Source of the DNA: Collinsella sp.
Lineage (GTDB): Bacteria; Actinomycetota; Coriobacteriia; Coriobacteriales; Coriobacteriaceae
Length of the DNA: 64,000 bases
Assembly: GCA_018382295.1 (NCBI GenBank)
Contig: JAGZQF010000009.1
Coordinates: forward strand, 1 to 64,000
Reading direction: 5' to 3'
The notes below the pieces were generated by a model. The model did not search any database and had not been told where the DNA came from. It saw only the letters and a list, made by a program, of their open reading frames with translations. Positions 24,536 to 32,065 of this stretch are shown here, piece by piece (position 1 is the first letter of the stretch; every line of letters starts with the position of its first letter). Made by a program: the position numbers and the translations under genes.

Positions 24536-25296
24536 TAGCACGCACCCTTACCGGTGATGACCTCAATAACCGTGAGAATCACAATCTTGAGGTCGGTGAG
24601 GATGCCCCGGTTGGCGATGTACTCCAGGTCTCGGCGGACCATGCCGTCGAAACCGGTGGAGTTGCGCTCCGTCACCTGCCACCAGCCGGTTATCCCGGGC
24701 TTCACGGCCAGGCGCTGCAGGTCGAACTCGGTGTACTCCGCGACCTCGTTGGGCAGAGGCGGGCGCGGGCCCACGACGGACATCTGGCCCAGGAACACGT
24801 TCAGGAACTGCGGGAACTCGTCGATTGAGTGCTTGCGGATGAACCTGCCGATCCTGGTGACGCGCGGGTCCTCCCTCATCTTGAACATGGCGCCGGCGAT
24901 CTCGTTCTGCTCCTTGAGCTCGGCGAGGCGCTCGTCGGCGTCCCTGTACATGGAGCGGAACTTCCACATGCGGAAGGTGGACAGGCTGCCGTCGGGGCGA
25001 GTCTGTCCCACGCGGATCTGGCTGTAGAACGGGTTGCCCTCGCTCTCCAGGCGGATGGCCGCGGCGAGAACCAGGCTCGGTATGGCGATTACAGCCAGCA
25101 CGCAACTGCTGAACACGATGTCGAAGACGCGCTTTACGGTGCGGTAGGCCAGGCGCGTGCGGTCCCAATCCTTCACGGCCTGCATGGCCTTGTAGCGCAT
25201 GCTCGCGTCGCCGCCATTCATGGCCTGGGCAACGAGCGCGGCCCCCACCGGCGTTCCTTCTGAATATTCAGTTTTATCTGACAATTTTTCCTTCAA
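24535..25296 (-). CDS. Initiating undecaprenyl-phosphate sugar-phosphate transferase
   Basis: This 253-residue small polyprenyl phosphotransferase has a cytoplasmic lead of about 60 residues, one membrane-re-entrant hydrophobic helix (VFDIVFSSCVLAVIAIPSLV), then the Bac_transf core with MWKFRSMYRDADERL, KHSIDEFPQFLNVFLGQMSV and GPRPPLPNEVAEY. The DE pair and the PRP motif mark the active site. It starts capsule repeat synthesis by linking a sugar phosphate to undecaprenyl phosphate. It is the first enzyme gene of the operon after loaP. Confidence 0.92.
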   Translation of the reverse strand: MKEKLSDKTEYSEGTPVGAALVAQAMNGGDASMRYKAMQAVKDWDRTRLAYRTVKRVFDIVFSSCVLAVIAIPSLVLAAAIRLESEGNPFYSQIRVGQTRPDGSLSTFRMWKFRSMYRDADERLAELKEQNEIAGAMFKMREDPRVTRIGRFIRKHSIDEFPQFLNVFLGQMSVVGPRPPLPNEVAEYTEFDLQRLAVKPGITGWWQVTERNSTGFDGMVRRDLEYIANRGILTDLKIVILTVIEVITGKGAC

Positions 25297-25351
25297 ACCT
25301 ACGTCCCCGCCCCTGGGGATCCTCCCTGTCCCGTTAGACAGTCGCCTGCAG

Positions 25352-25897
25352 CTAGGCGATCGCCTTTTTAAGGTTTCGCATTACGCGCTGCTCGGCTGAA
25401 AGCACGGCAAGGCCAACACGCGTGGTTACGCGTCGGCCGCACAAGTCGAGCTCCAAATAAGCAGTGCTCTTGCGTCTATTAATGGTTTTGATAAGGCCTT
25501 CGTGGCCCAGCAGCGGGCCTGCCGTCACTACGACCTGGTCGCCGTCTTTTAAGGCCTCGCTCATGGGAACTACGCGGTCTCCCTTATGCGTAAAACTGCC
25601 AATAAGCTGGACCTCTTCTTTTGCCAGCGGCACAAATTGACCGTCCTGGGATAGCACCCGGGCAAAGTCATCCATGCGCAGCAGATACTGTTGCACGGTG
25701 CGGGGATCTGCCGTGTCGCAGATAAGATAACCGGGAAAGAGCGGCTTGGTCGTATTGACCCATTCGCCGTGTACTTTAATCTCGGTTTGAAATTGGGGAT
25801 AAAAGAGCTCCTGCATGGCACCAGCCGGCACCACGCGCTCGATGCGCTCGCGCATTGCGTCTTCGCGGCCGTTAATGACTTGGATCACATACCACAC
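25352..25897 (-). CDS. loaP: LoaP-type NusG paralogue, transcription antiterminator
   Basis: This 181-residue specialised NusG has an N-terminal NGN domain (MWYVIQVINGREDAMRERI, PLFPGYLIC) and a C-terminal KOW domain (LKDGDQVVVTAGPLLGHEGLIKTIN). LoaP proteins head long polysaccharide or antibiotic operons and let RNA polymerase read through terminators after contacting an RNA hairpin in the leader. The GTG giving MWYVIQ was chosen because AAGGGG is well spaced from it; two earlier GTGs are too close. It is the first gene of the roughly 14.6-kb capsule operon, and two leader hairpins lie upstream. Confidence 0.88.
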   Translation of the reverse strand: MWYVIQVINGREDAMRERIERVVPAGAMQELFYPQFQTEIKVHGEWVNTTKPLFPGYLICDTADPRTVQQYLLRMDDFARVLSQDGQFVPLAKEEVQLIGSFTHKGDRVVPMSEALKDGDQVVVTAGPLLGHEGLIKTINRRKSTAYLELDLCGRRVTTRVGLAVLSAEQRVMRNLKKAIA

Positions 25898-25934
25898 GAG
25901 CACCACCCCCTTGCTGTCTTACGTGTGGCTCACG

Positions 25935-25993
25935 GGGTTTGGGTATGGCTTCGCCAGGGCGCTTGTGCGCGAAGGCGCTCCATATTCAAACCC
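25935..25993 (-). promoter_or_regulatory. Leader RNA hairpin just upstream of loaP
   Basis: The minus-strand sequence GGGTTTGAATATGG pairs with CCATACCCAAACCC (25980-25993 with 25935-25948, 12 of 14 positions), and an inner CTTCGC/GCGAAG extends the stem. It ends about 38 bases before the loaP start codon. Its location suggests a role in antitermination or loaP translation. Confidence 0.45.
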
Positions 25994-26757
25994 TGAGCCC
26001 AGTTAGACAAGCACGTGGCTCTGCCCCACCGTGAACGGTATGTATGAGTGCAGTTGCTAGAGACACGGACGTGTATCGCAAAAATGACCGCGTCCCCAGC
26101 TGGCTGCGTGCGATCCAGTCAAGCGGGTACAAAACTGGACCGCACGCAAACAGCTAAAGCATGCATACGGATAACTATTTCGCTGGTTTAATTCAGCGGA
26201 AATAGGCGTCGAACTTTATTGGGTTTCTGCTCAGGAGGGGCACCGCCGTTACGGCCGGATGCTCTCTGCGCGCTCGCGTGGTTGCTTATATTGATGCGTA
26301 TAACGCATCCGCACAAACAGCAACGCGGAGTTGAAACCATGTGATGTAAAGCAGTTTAGCACAGCGTTTGGGAACGACTGTATTAGGTTCTGGTTTGTAG
26401 CATATAAGGCGCAAGCTGCGTTCGTTAGGCTGTTTTGTACCGATTAAACGTTACTGCAGGTTATGGGCAGGGTTGTGTAACGATTGCGAGGCGCAAGGTC
26501 GATGCGTTGCGAGAGCACTCGTCACACAATGGGCACGCCCGACTACAGAGTTAACGCATTTTGAGACGGATTGTTGGACAACTTTTGGGAAATGGCTGGG
26601 TATATGGGCGCTCAATTTCTAGAGCAGGGCCGATGGGCATCCCTGATCGAGAGGAAAGCAGCAGTAACAGGATGGTTAGCTGAGCGCTAATATTCCCCTG
26701 GAAAGCGAGTGTTATGATTCGATCTACAAGCTTTCGAATCGAAAAGGCGGAATAAGC
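25994..26757. other. Long intergenic region upstream of loaP, no gene seen
   Basis: About 850 bases separate loaP from the divergent GIY-YIG gene. Apart from the two leader hairpins I see no coding region and no RNA gene I recognise. GATGCGTTATACGCATC around 26294-26310 is a short palindrome. The promoter of the capsule operon must lie here, but no candidate stands out. Confidence 0.4.
26098..26155 (-). promoter_or_regulatory. Strong 22-bp hairpin in the capsule operon leader
   Basis: Arms at 26098-26119 and 26134-26155 are inverse copies at 19 of 22 positions around a 14-base loop; both contain the core TGCGTGCG/CGCACGCA. It lies about 200 bases upstream of loaP. LoaP regulation uses a leader RNA hairpin, so this is a candidate target. 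It could alternatively be an operator or an early terminator. Confidence 0.5.
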
Positions 26758-27681
26758 ATGGGAAATCCCGTGATAACACTCAGGGACTTGATGCCGGTGG
26801 CACACCCCGAAAAGACCAAGGTTAAGTTCAACATGAACGCTGGCGACGTGAGCCTACGCGCGTACGACCTGCTGCTAAAAGATACCTCGACCACGGAGAG
26901 GACCGATAGCGGCTCGCGATGGTACGAGATGAACGCGTGGAGGAGCGCGACAGGGCAGGCGAACAACAACCTCAACCATGCAGAGTACCTGCTCTCTTTC
27001 GCCCAGTACTACACCTACGGGCCCGAGTACTTCATCTTTGGCGGCATGCACAAAGTGGAGAAGGTGGTGCCCGAGGTGCTGGGCGGCGTGGGCTACAAGC
27101 TGACGCTTCTTCCTGACTACGAGGCCTACATCAAGCGTCTTATCATCAAGCTGAAGAAGCCGATCGGACGCAATATCTACAACAAGTTCTACGAGAAAGC
27201 GATGCAAGACTTTGAGCCCGTTGTATACGAATACTCGATGAGCCTGGGCAACGTGAGCCCCTTCCCCGGCTACAAGTACGTTCGCATCGACCACAAGACA
27301 CTGCAGGCCGTCATCGCTAGCGTGGGCTCCGACTGGTACTGGGCGCTGGACAACGTGAAGGGCGTCTACTGCATCACCGACACCGTCACGGGACGGCTCT
27401 ACGTGGGCTCGGCCTCGGGCGACAGCAAGAAGGACGCAGGCGCGGACCTGGGTATCTGGCAGCGTTGGCGCGCCTATGCCAACCCCGAGGACCCTACGGG
27501 CGGCAACAAGGAATTCAAGGCCATCATGGCTAAGCACGGGGCTGGGTACATCATCGAGAACTTTACCTACTCCATCCTTGAGGTATGCGACACAAAGATG
27601 ACCACTGCGGAGGTGTGCGAGCGAGAGAGTCATTGGAAGGACGTATTGGGATCGCGCAAGTTCGGCATGAACAAGAATTAG
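26758..27681 (+). CDS. GIY-YIG nuclease-domain protein with unknown N-terminal domain
   Basis: This 307-residue protein has a C-terminal GIY-YIG domain from about residue 198: KGVYCITDTVTGRLYVGSAS gives the GVY and YVG motifs, R236/R238 lie in IWQRWRAYA, and a catalytic-type glutamate lies in CERESHWKDVLGSRKFG (about E290). The first 190 residues are an uncharacterised domain rich in aromatic residues (YLLSFAQYYTYGPEYFIFGG). The layout suggests a sequence-specific or modification-dependent endonuclease, but no methyltransferase adjoins it. Restriction function is an inference. It is followed by a broken ADP-ribosylglycohydrolase gene. Confidence 0.75.
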   Translation: MGNPVITLRDLMPVAHPEKTKVKFNMNAGDVSLRAYDLLLKDTSTTERTDSGSRWYEMNAWRSATGQANNNLNHAEYLLSFAQYYTYGPEYFIFGGMHKVEKVVPEVLGGVGYKLTLLPDYEAYIKRLIIKLKKPIGRNIYNKFYEKAMQDFEPVVYEYSMSLGNVSPFPGYKYVRIDHKTLQAVIASVGSDWYWALDNVKGVYCITDTVTGRLYVGSASGDSKKDAGADLGIWQRWRAYANPEDPTGGNKEFKAIMAKHGAGYIIENFTYSILEVCDTKMTTAEVCERESHWKDVLGSRKFGMNKN

Positions 27682-27690
27682 GTGAGTACC

Positions 27691-27816
27691 ATGGGTTTAC
27701 TGCGGACGGTGAGGGATTGCGTTTACGGCATGGCCGTGGGCGACGCGCCTGGCGTGTCCTACGAGTTTATGCCGCGCGGCAGCTTCACCCGCGATGACAT
27801 GACGGGCCATTTGTAA
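27691..27816 (+). pseudogene. Truncated ADP-ribosylglycohydrolase (N-terminus only)
   Basis: The 41-residue open frame encodes a start typical of DraG-type ADP-ribosylglycohydrolases: LLRTVRDCVYGMAVGDAPGVS followed by YEFMPRGSFTRDDMTGH. The family normally runs to about 300 residues and continues after the DMTGxG motif. Here a stop follows at once, and AT-rich sequence leads to the tRNA-Ala terminator. The rest of the gene is missing, which marks a rearrangement breakpoint near 27810. The ATG has a GGTGAG site upstream. Confidence 0.75.
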
Positions 27817-27850
27817 AAAATGCAGTTCAGGCCACTAAATATCGTATGTA

Positions 27851-27881
27851 AATAAAAAAGGCCACTCGATTGAGTGGCCTT
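27851..27881 (-). terminator. Terminator of tRNA-Ala
   Basis: On the minus strand AAGGCCACTC pairs perfectly with GAGTGGCCTT (27858-27867 with 27872-27881) around a 4-base loop and is followed by a T-rich tail. It begins 11 bases past the tRNA 3' end. Confidence 0.85.
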
Positions 27882-27891
27882 GCATTCACGA

Positions 27892-27967
27892 TGGTGGAGA
27901 CGAGGGGGATCGAACCCCTGACCTCTTGACTGCCAGTCAAGCGCTCTCCCAGCTGAGCTACGCCCCC
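27892..27967 (-). tRNA. tRNA-Ala(GGC)
   Basis: This is a 76-nt cloverleaf on the minus strand. Its acceptor is GGGGGCG with CGTCTCC, which contains the G3-U70 wobble that identifies alanine tRNAs. The anticodon stem CTTGA/TCAAG encloses CTGGCAG, giving anticodon GGC. The T-loop is TTCGATC. The discriminator is A and CCA is encoded. Confidence 0.95.
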
Positions 27968-28037
27968 GTGACGAAGAGAAACTATAGGGGAAGTTGGCGC
28001 GACGTGCAAGGACTTTTTTGGGTCAGACTCTAAATAC

Positions 28038-28679
28038 CTATTGATATAGGTAAGCGATAGCCGTGCCGGTGTGAACTTGGATCGTGGCTGTTGACCTGAC
28101 GACGTTGCTAATGCCCGTGTCAGCTAACAAGCCCAGGGGGCTGTGATCTAGCTCCCACTCAAGACCGTGTTCACTTACCTCGGTGTTGGGGGCTATGGCG
28201 ATGATGGAGAACGTCTCGCCCTCGGCACCCTTGATGGTCCACGACTCACCTGCGTGAAGGATGCGAGCGACCACCTTGTCTTCGGCGATCCAGATGGGAG
28301 CATCCTCGTAGCCTGCGAGCAGCCCCAGTACGGAAAGCGCCATGTCGGGGCGGCCGCCGGTGGCGCAGGTCGCAACCACTTCGGCACCCGGCCAGCGACG
28401 GCGGACCGAATCGAGCGCCAACGCCAAATCGGTGTAGTCCTTGTACGGGTCATGGCGCTCTACCTCAAAAGCTTCGGCGGCATCGACCAACGCGCGGCCG
28501 GCGTCGCTCACCGTGTCGGCGTCCCCCACATACACGTCGCAGCCCAGCCCCGCGCCCAGCAACGCGTCGAGCCCGCGGTCCACGGCGACAACGTGGTCGC
28601 ACTCCCCCGCCAGCTGACGCAGCAAATCCGCGCTCGCCACCACGGGCGAGCCGCAGACCACTAACACCTTACAAGCCAC
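28038..28679 (-). CDS. thiN: Thiamine pyrophosphokinase
   Basis: This 213-residue protein matches ThiN, which makes thiamine diphosphate from thiamine and ATP. The N-terminal domain has VAVDRGLDALLGAGLGCDVYVGDADTVS, the AxDxG and GDxDS-like substrate motifs, and PYKDYTDLALALD. CATGGRPDMALSVLGLLA is the family's GGRxDH-like block. The C-terminal strand-rich domain ends in a dimerisation region (STATIQVHTGTAIAYL). The start codon is GTG. The upstream HAD gene ends ten bases earlier, so the two are probably co-transcribed. No thiamine riboswitch is seen. Confidence 0.85.
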   Translation of the reverse strand: MACKVLVVCGSPVVASADLLRQLAGECDHVVAVDRGLDALLGAGLGCDVYVGDADTVSDAGRALVDAAEAFEVERHDPYKDYTDLALALDSVRRRWPGAEVVATCATGGRPDMALSVLGLLAGYEDAPIWIAEDKVVARILHAGESWTIKGAEGETFSIIAIAPNTEVSEHGLEWELDHSPLGLLADTGISNVVRSTATIQVHTGTAIAYLYQ

Positions 28680-28688
28680 AGCTCTCGC

Positions 28689-29378
28689 CTATCCCTCAAA
28701 CGTAAGAACGCGGGTCAGATCCAGGTCCTCATAGCTATCGATAAAGATGTCGCAGTTGGCACGCACCTCATCGCGCTCCATACGGCCGTGCGGGTCATCG
28801 ATACCCACGCGCTTAAAGCCTGCAGTGTCAGAGCTCTTTAGGCCAAAGACGGCGTCCTCAAACACCCAGGCGCGCTCAAACTTGCAGCCGTGGCGCTCCT
28901 CGAGGCGGCGCAGCGCAAGCTCATACACATCGGGGAACTGCTTGGAGCGGCCCGCCTCGCCCGTCGTGGTAATAAACTCCATATAGCGATCAAGGCCGGC
29001 GCCCGCAAGTGCAGACTTAACCAACTCGGCGGGCGTGGACGTGGCAACGCACATGGCAATACCGGCCTCCTGCGCCTGCTTCAAAAATGCAAGCAGGCCC
29101 TCACGCGGCGGCACCTTGGAGTAGCCATCGATCAGGATGTCGCTCAGCTCGCGGTAGAGCTCTTCGCCATTTTCGCCAATACCCCAGATGTCGTGGTAGG
29201 CCTGGCACTCGTCCTCGAGCGACAAATGCTCAAACTGGGCAAAATCGTCGACCGTCACGTCAATACCGTGGCGGTGCAATAACTCGGGCTGGGCATAGGC
29301 CCAAACGGGGGTGCTATTAACCAGCGTGCCGTCGCAATCGAAAATAAAAGCAACACTTGTGGCAGCGATGTGGTCCAT
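28689..29378 (-). CDS. HAD-superfamily phosphatase, beta-phosphoglucomutase-like
   Basis: This 229-residue HAD hydrolase has motif I FIFDCDGTLVNSTP (nucleophile and acid/base aspartates), motif II serine/threonine in CVATSTPAELVKSAL, motif III lysine in GRSKQFPDVYELA and motif IV VFEDAVFGLKSSDTAGF. The cap domain falls between motifs I and II. It probably dephosphorylates a small sugar phosphate or nucleotide. The ATG was chosen for GAAAGG seven bases upstream. Its promoter region is shared with that of the divergent glgB operon, so a sugar-phosphate role is plausible but not shown. Confidence 0.85.
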   Translation of the reverse strand: MDHIAATSVAFIFDCDGTLVNSTPVWAYAQPELLHRHGIDVTVDDFAQFEHLSLEDECQAYHDIWGIGENGEELYRELSDILIDGYSKVPPREGLLAFLKQAQEAGIAMCVATSTPAELVKSALAGAGLDRYMEFITTTGEAGRSKQFPDVYELALRRLEERHGCKFERAWVFEDAVFGLKSSDTAGFKRVGIDDPHGRMERDEVRANCDIFIDSYEDLDLTRVLTFEG

Positions 29379-29709
29379 AAACGAGCCTTTCAATGTCAAA
29401 GGGTAAACAACCTGCTAAAAACGTTTTACCAAACGTCAACCTAACAATCTTGAAACCCTAATTGGTAAAACTGTCAAGAGTTTTACCATCGCAATTCTGC
29501 CAGTGGCATAAACATGGCGCTTACCGATTAAACGCCACCGCAAATCCACTTTCGTTCATAAAACTAACGTACAGGTGTTATCGTAGTTTTTGCCGAAAGT
29601 TCCACCGAGCACGCGAGGTGGAACGAATCACAGAAACTTCGCCGTCCCTTCGATTCGTGCAGCCTTGGACCTTTCGCATCTAGTCACCAAGGCAATACGC
29701 TGCCGCGTC
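29379..29709. other. Divergent promoter region between HAD phosphatase and glgB
   Basis: No gene is seen in these 331 bases. The left part carries three copies of a TGGTAAAAC-type motif described separately. The right part is a long untranslated leader for glgB, as the open frame there does not match the family. Confidence 0.5.
29418..29488. promoter_or_regulatory. Three TTGGTAAAAC operator-like motifs upstream of glgB
   Basis: GTTTTACCA occurs at 29423-29431 and 29480-29488, and its inverse TGGTAAAAC at 29463-29471. The last two form a 9-bp inverted repeat with an 8-base spacer. The first lies in AAAACGTTTT (29418-29427), a palindrome of the LacI/GalR operator type. The 11-mer TTGGTAAAACG recurs at 39221-39231 before the GH13-GH77 gene. 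A maltose- or glucan-responsive repressor is a reasonable guess. Confidence 0.55.
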
Positions 29710-31971
29710 ATGATGGGATCAAACGTGAGCGATACAAAGCTAAAGCCAGCAACAAAAAAGCCTGCTACCCGTAAAGCCGCCCCGCACGCGCCGGAGCTCA
29801 CCAAGGACGATGTCTACCTGTTTGGCATCGGCACGTGGGAGCGCAGCTGGGAAAAGATGGGCGCGCACCCCGACACGCAGAACCGTACGCGCGGCTGGCG
29901 TTTTTGCGTTTGGGCTCCCGACGTAAAAAGCGTTCACGTCATTGGCGAATTTAACGACTGGGATGAACAAGCCAACCCGCTGGTGCCCGTGCATACGAGC
30001 GCTATTTGGGAAGGCTTTATTCCTGGCGCCGAGCAGGGTCAGCTCTATAAATACCTTATCGAGACCAACGAGGGCGAAAAGCTCTACAAGGCCGATCCGT
30101 ATGCCTTTAAGGCCGAGTGCCCTCCGGGTACCGCCAGCGTGCTGTGGACCCTCGATGGCTACCAGTGGAACGACGCCGCATGGCTCAAGCGCCGCGCCGG
30201 CCACAACCATATGTCGCAGCCGCTCAACATCTACGAGGTGCATATTGGCTCGTGGAAGCGCCACGGCGACACGCCACAGGGCGAGCCGGACGAGTACGGC
30301 AACTACCCAGGTCCCATGGATCCCTTCCCCGCGCAACGCGGCGAGTTCTACACATACGACGACCTGTCGGTGGAGCTCGTGGACTACGTGCACGACATGG
30401 GCTATACGCATATCGAGGTCATGCCGCTTATGGAGCATCCTTTCGACGGCTCCTGGGGCTACCAGACGACCGGCTACTACGCCGCCACGTCGCGCTACGG
30501 CAACCCTCAGCAGCTCATGCACTTTATTGATGCGTGCCACGAGGCGGGCATCGGCGTGATCATGGACTGGGTGCCCGGCGGTTTTTGCGCCGACTCCCAC
30601 GGCCTTGCCACCTTTAACGGCCACATGCTGTTTGAGCACGAGATCCACCCCAACTGGGGCACGCACAAGTTTGACTTCGCACGCGGCGAGGTCCGCTCCT
30701 TCTTGGTCTCCAACGTGCTGTATTGGCTCGAAAACTTCCACGTTGACGGCATTCGCATGGACGGCGTGTCCAGCATGCTGTACCTCAACTTTGGCATTGA
30801 CGATCCGGGGCAAAAGAAGTTCAACAAGTACGGTACCGAGGAGGACCTGGACGCCAGCGCGTTTATCCGTCAGGTCAACTGCGCCGTGGAGGCCCACTTC
30901 CCCGACGTGATGATGATGGCCGAGGAGTCCACCGCGTGGCCGCTCGTGACTTACCCGCCGCAGGACGGCGGCCTGGGCTTCCACTACAAGTGGGACATGG
31001 GCTGGATGAATGACACCCTGCACTACATGCAGACCGATTTTCCGTGGCGCCCCGGCAACCACGGCCTGCTCACGTTCTCTATTATGTACGCCTTTACCGA
31101 GAACTTTATTTGCCCGCTGAGCCACGACGAGGTCGTGCACGGCAAGTGCTCGCTGATCGGACGCATGCCGGGTGACTGGTGGCGCCAGTTTGCCGGTCTG
31201 CGCACGCTGGCTTTTTACCAAATGACGCACCCCGGTGCCAAGCTCAACTTTATGGGCAACGAGATCGGCCAGTTTATTGAGTGGCGCTATTACGAGTCCA
31301 TTCAGTGGTTCCTGACCGAGGAGTACGAGACCCATGCGCACCATCAGGCGTTTATCAAGGCGCTCAACCACCTGTACACCGCCGAGCCCGCCCTGTACGA
31401 GCGCGGCTACACCGACGACGGCTTTACCTGGATCGACGCGGACAACTCCAAGCAGTCCATCGTAAGCTTTGTGCGCCAGGGCGAGGACGTCGACGACGAT
31501 CTGGTGATCCTGATCAACTTTGACCCGGCGAGCTACGAGAGCTTCCGCGTGGGCGTGCCGCGCGAGGGTGACTGGGAGGTCATCTTCGATTCCGACCGTC
31601 CCGAGTTCGGTGGCAGCGGCTATGCCGGCGAGGAGCCTTACACCTGCTCGAGCGAGCCCTATCCCTGGAACGGGCAGATGGACTCCATTGAGATGAAGGT
31701 GCCCGGCCTGGCAGGTGTGGTGCTTAAGCGCCGCGGTCCCAGCAGCTACAAGCCGCCCGTGGTCGAGGCTCCCAAGGCTGCGCCCAAAAAGCGCACGTCC
31801 ACGGTAAAGCCCAAGGCCGCGGCCGCCAAGAAGGCTCCGGCTAAGGCAAAGACTGCCAAGTCTGCCGCCAAGGCTTCGACCAAATCCACCACGGCCAAAA
31901 AGGCAGCCACCAAAAAGGCTGCTCCCAAGGCCAAGACAGCTGCTGTTAAGGCCCATGCCAAGAAAGCGTAA
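29710..31971 (+). CDS. glgB: 1,4-alpha-glucan branching enzyme with H1-like tail
   Basis: This enzyme introduces alpha-1,6 branches into glycogen. The 753-residue protein has an N-terminal CBM48 module (GWRFCVWAPDVKSVHVIGEFNDWD), then a GH13 barrel with the nucleophile Asp in VDGIRMDGVSSMLYL, the acid/base Glu in MMMAEESTAW and PLSHDEVVHGKCSL. The beta-sandwich follows. From about residue 690 a lysine/alanine/threonine-rich low-complexity tail begins (AAPKKRTSTVKPKAAAAKK), unlike usual GlgB proteins but like histone H1 tails. A shorter KPATKKPATRK stretch lies at the N-terminus. The start is uncertain: ATG here or a GTG 15 bases later. It heads the glg operon. Confidence 0.92.
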   Translation: MMGSNVSDTKLKPATKKPATRKAAPHAPELTKDDVYLFGIGTWERSWEKMGAHPDTQNRTRGWRFCVWAPDVKSVHVIGEFNDWDEQANPLVPVHTSAIWEGFIPGAEQGQLYKYLIETNEGEKLYKADPYAFKAECPPGTASVLWTLDGYQWNDAAWLKRRAGHNHMSQPLNIYEVHIGSWKRHGDTPQGEPDEYGNYPGPMDPFPAQRGEFYTYDDLSVELVDYVHDMGYTHIEVMPLMEHPFDGSWGYQTTGYYAATSRYGNPQQLMHFIDACHEAGIGVIMDWVPGGFCADSHGLATFNGHMLFEHEIHPNWGTHKFDFARGEVRSFLVSNVLYWLENFHVDGIRMDGVSSMLYLNFGIDDPGQKKFNKYGTEEDLDASAFIRQVNCAVEAHFPDVMMMAEESTAWPLVTYPPQDGGLGFHYKWDMGWMNDTLHYMQTDFPWRPGNHGLLTFSIMYAFTENFICPLSHDEVVHGKCSLIGRMPGDWWRQFAGLRTLAFYQMTHPGAKLNFMGNEIGQFIEWRYYESIQWFLTEEYETHAHHQAFIKALNHLYTAEPALYERGYTDDGFTWIDADNSKQSIVSFVRQGEDVDDDLVILINFDPASYESFRVGVPREGDWEVIFDSDRPEFGGSGYAGEEPYTCSSEPYPWNGQMDSIEMKVPGLAGVVLKRRGPSSYKPPVVEAPKAAPKKRTSTVKPKAAAAKKAPAKAKTAKSAAKASTKSTTAKKAATKKAAPKAKTAAVKAHAKKA

Positions 31972-32065
31972 CAAAAGCGTTACCGCTGTAATTACCCGCC
32001 CCGCCGGGGCGTAGGATACAAGTCATAACCGTTCCGGGAGAAACATCCCCGGGGGAAAGGAACGT

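Noticed and set aside
29740..31974. A 744-codon open frame antisense to glgB
   Set aside because: It mirrors glgB exactly and its translation is a low-information Val/Leu/Ala/His mix; long antisense frames are expected with this GC-rich codon use.
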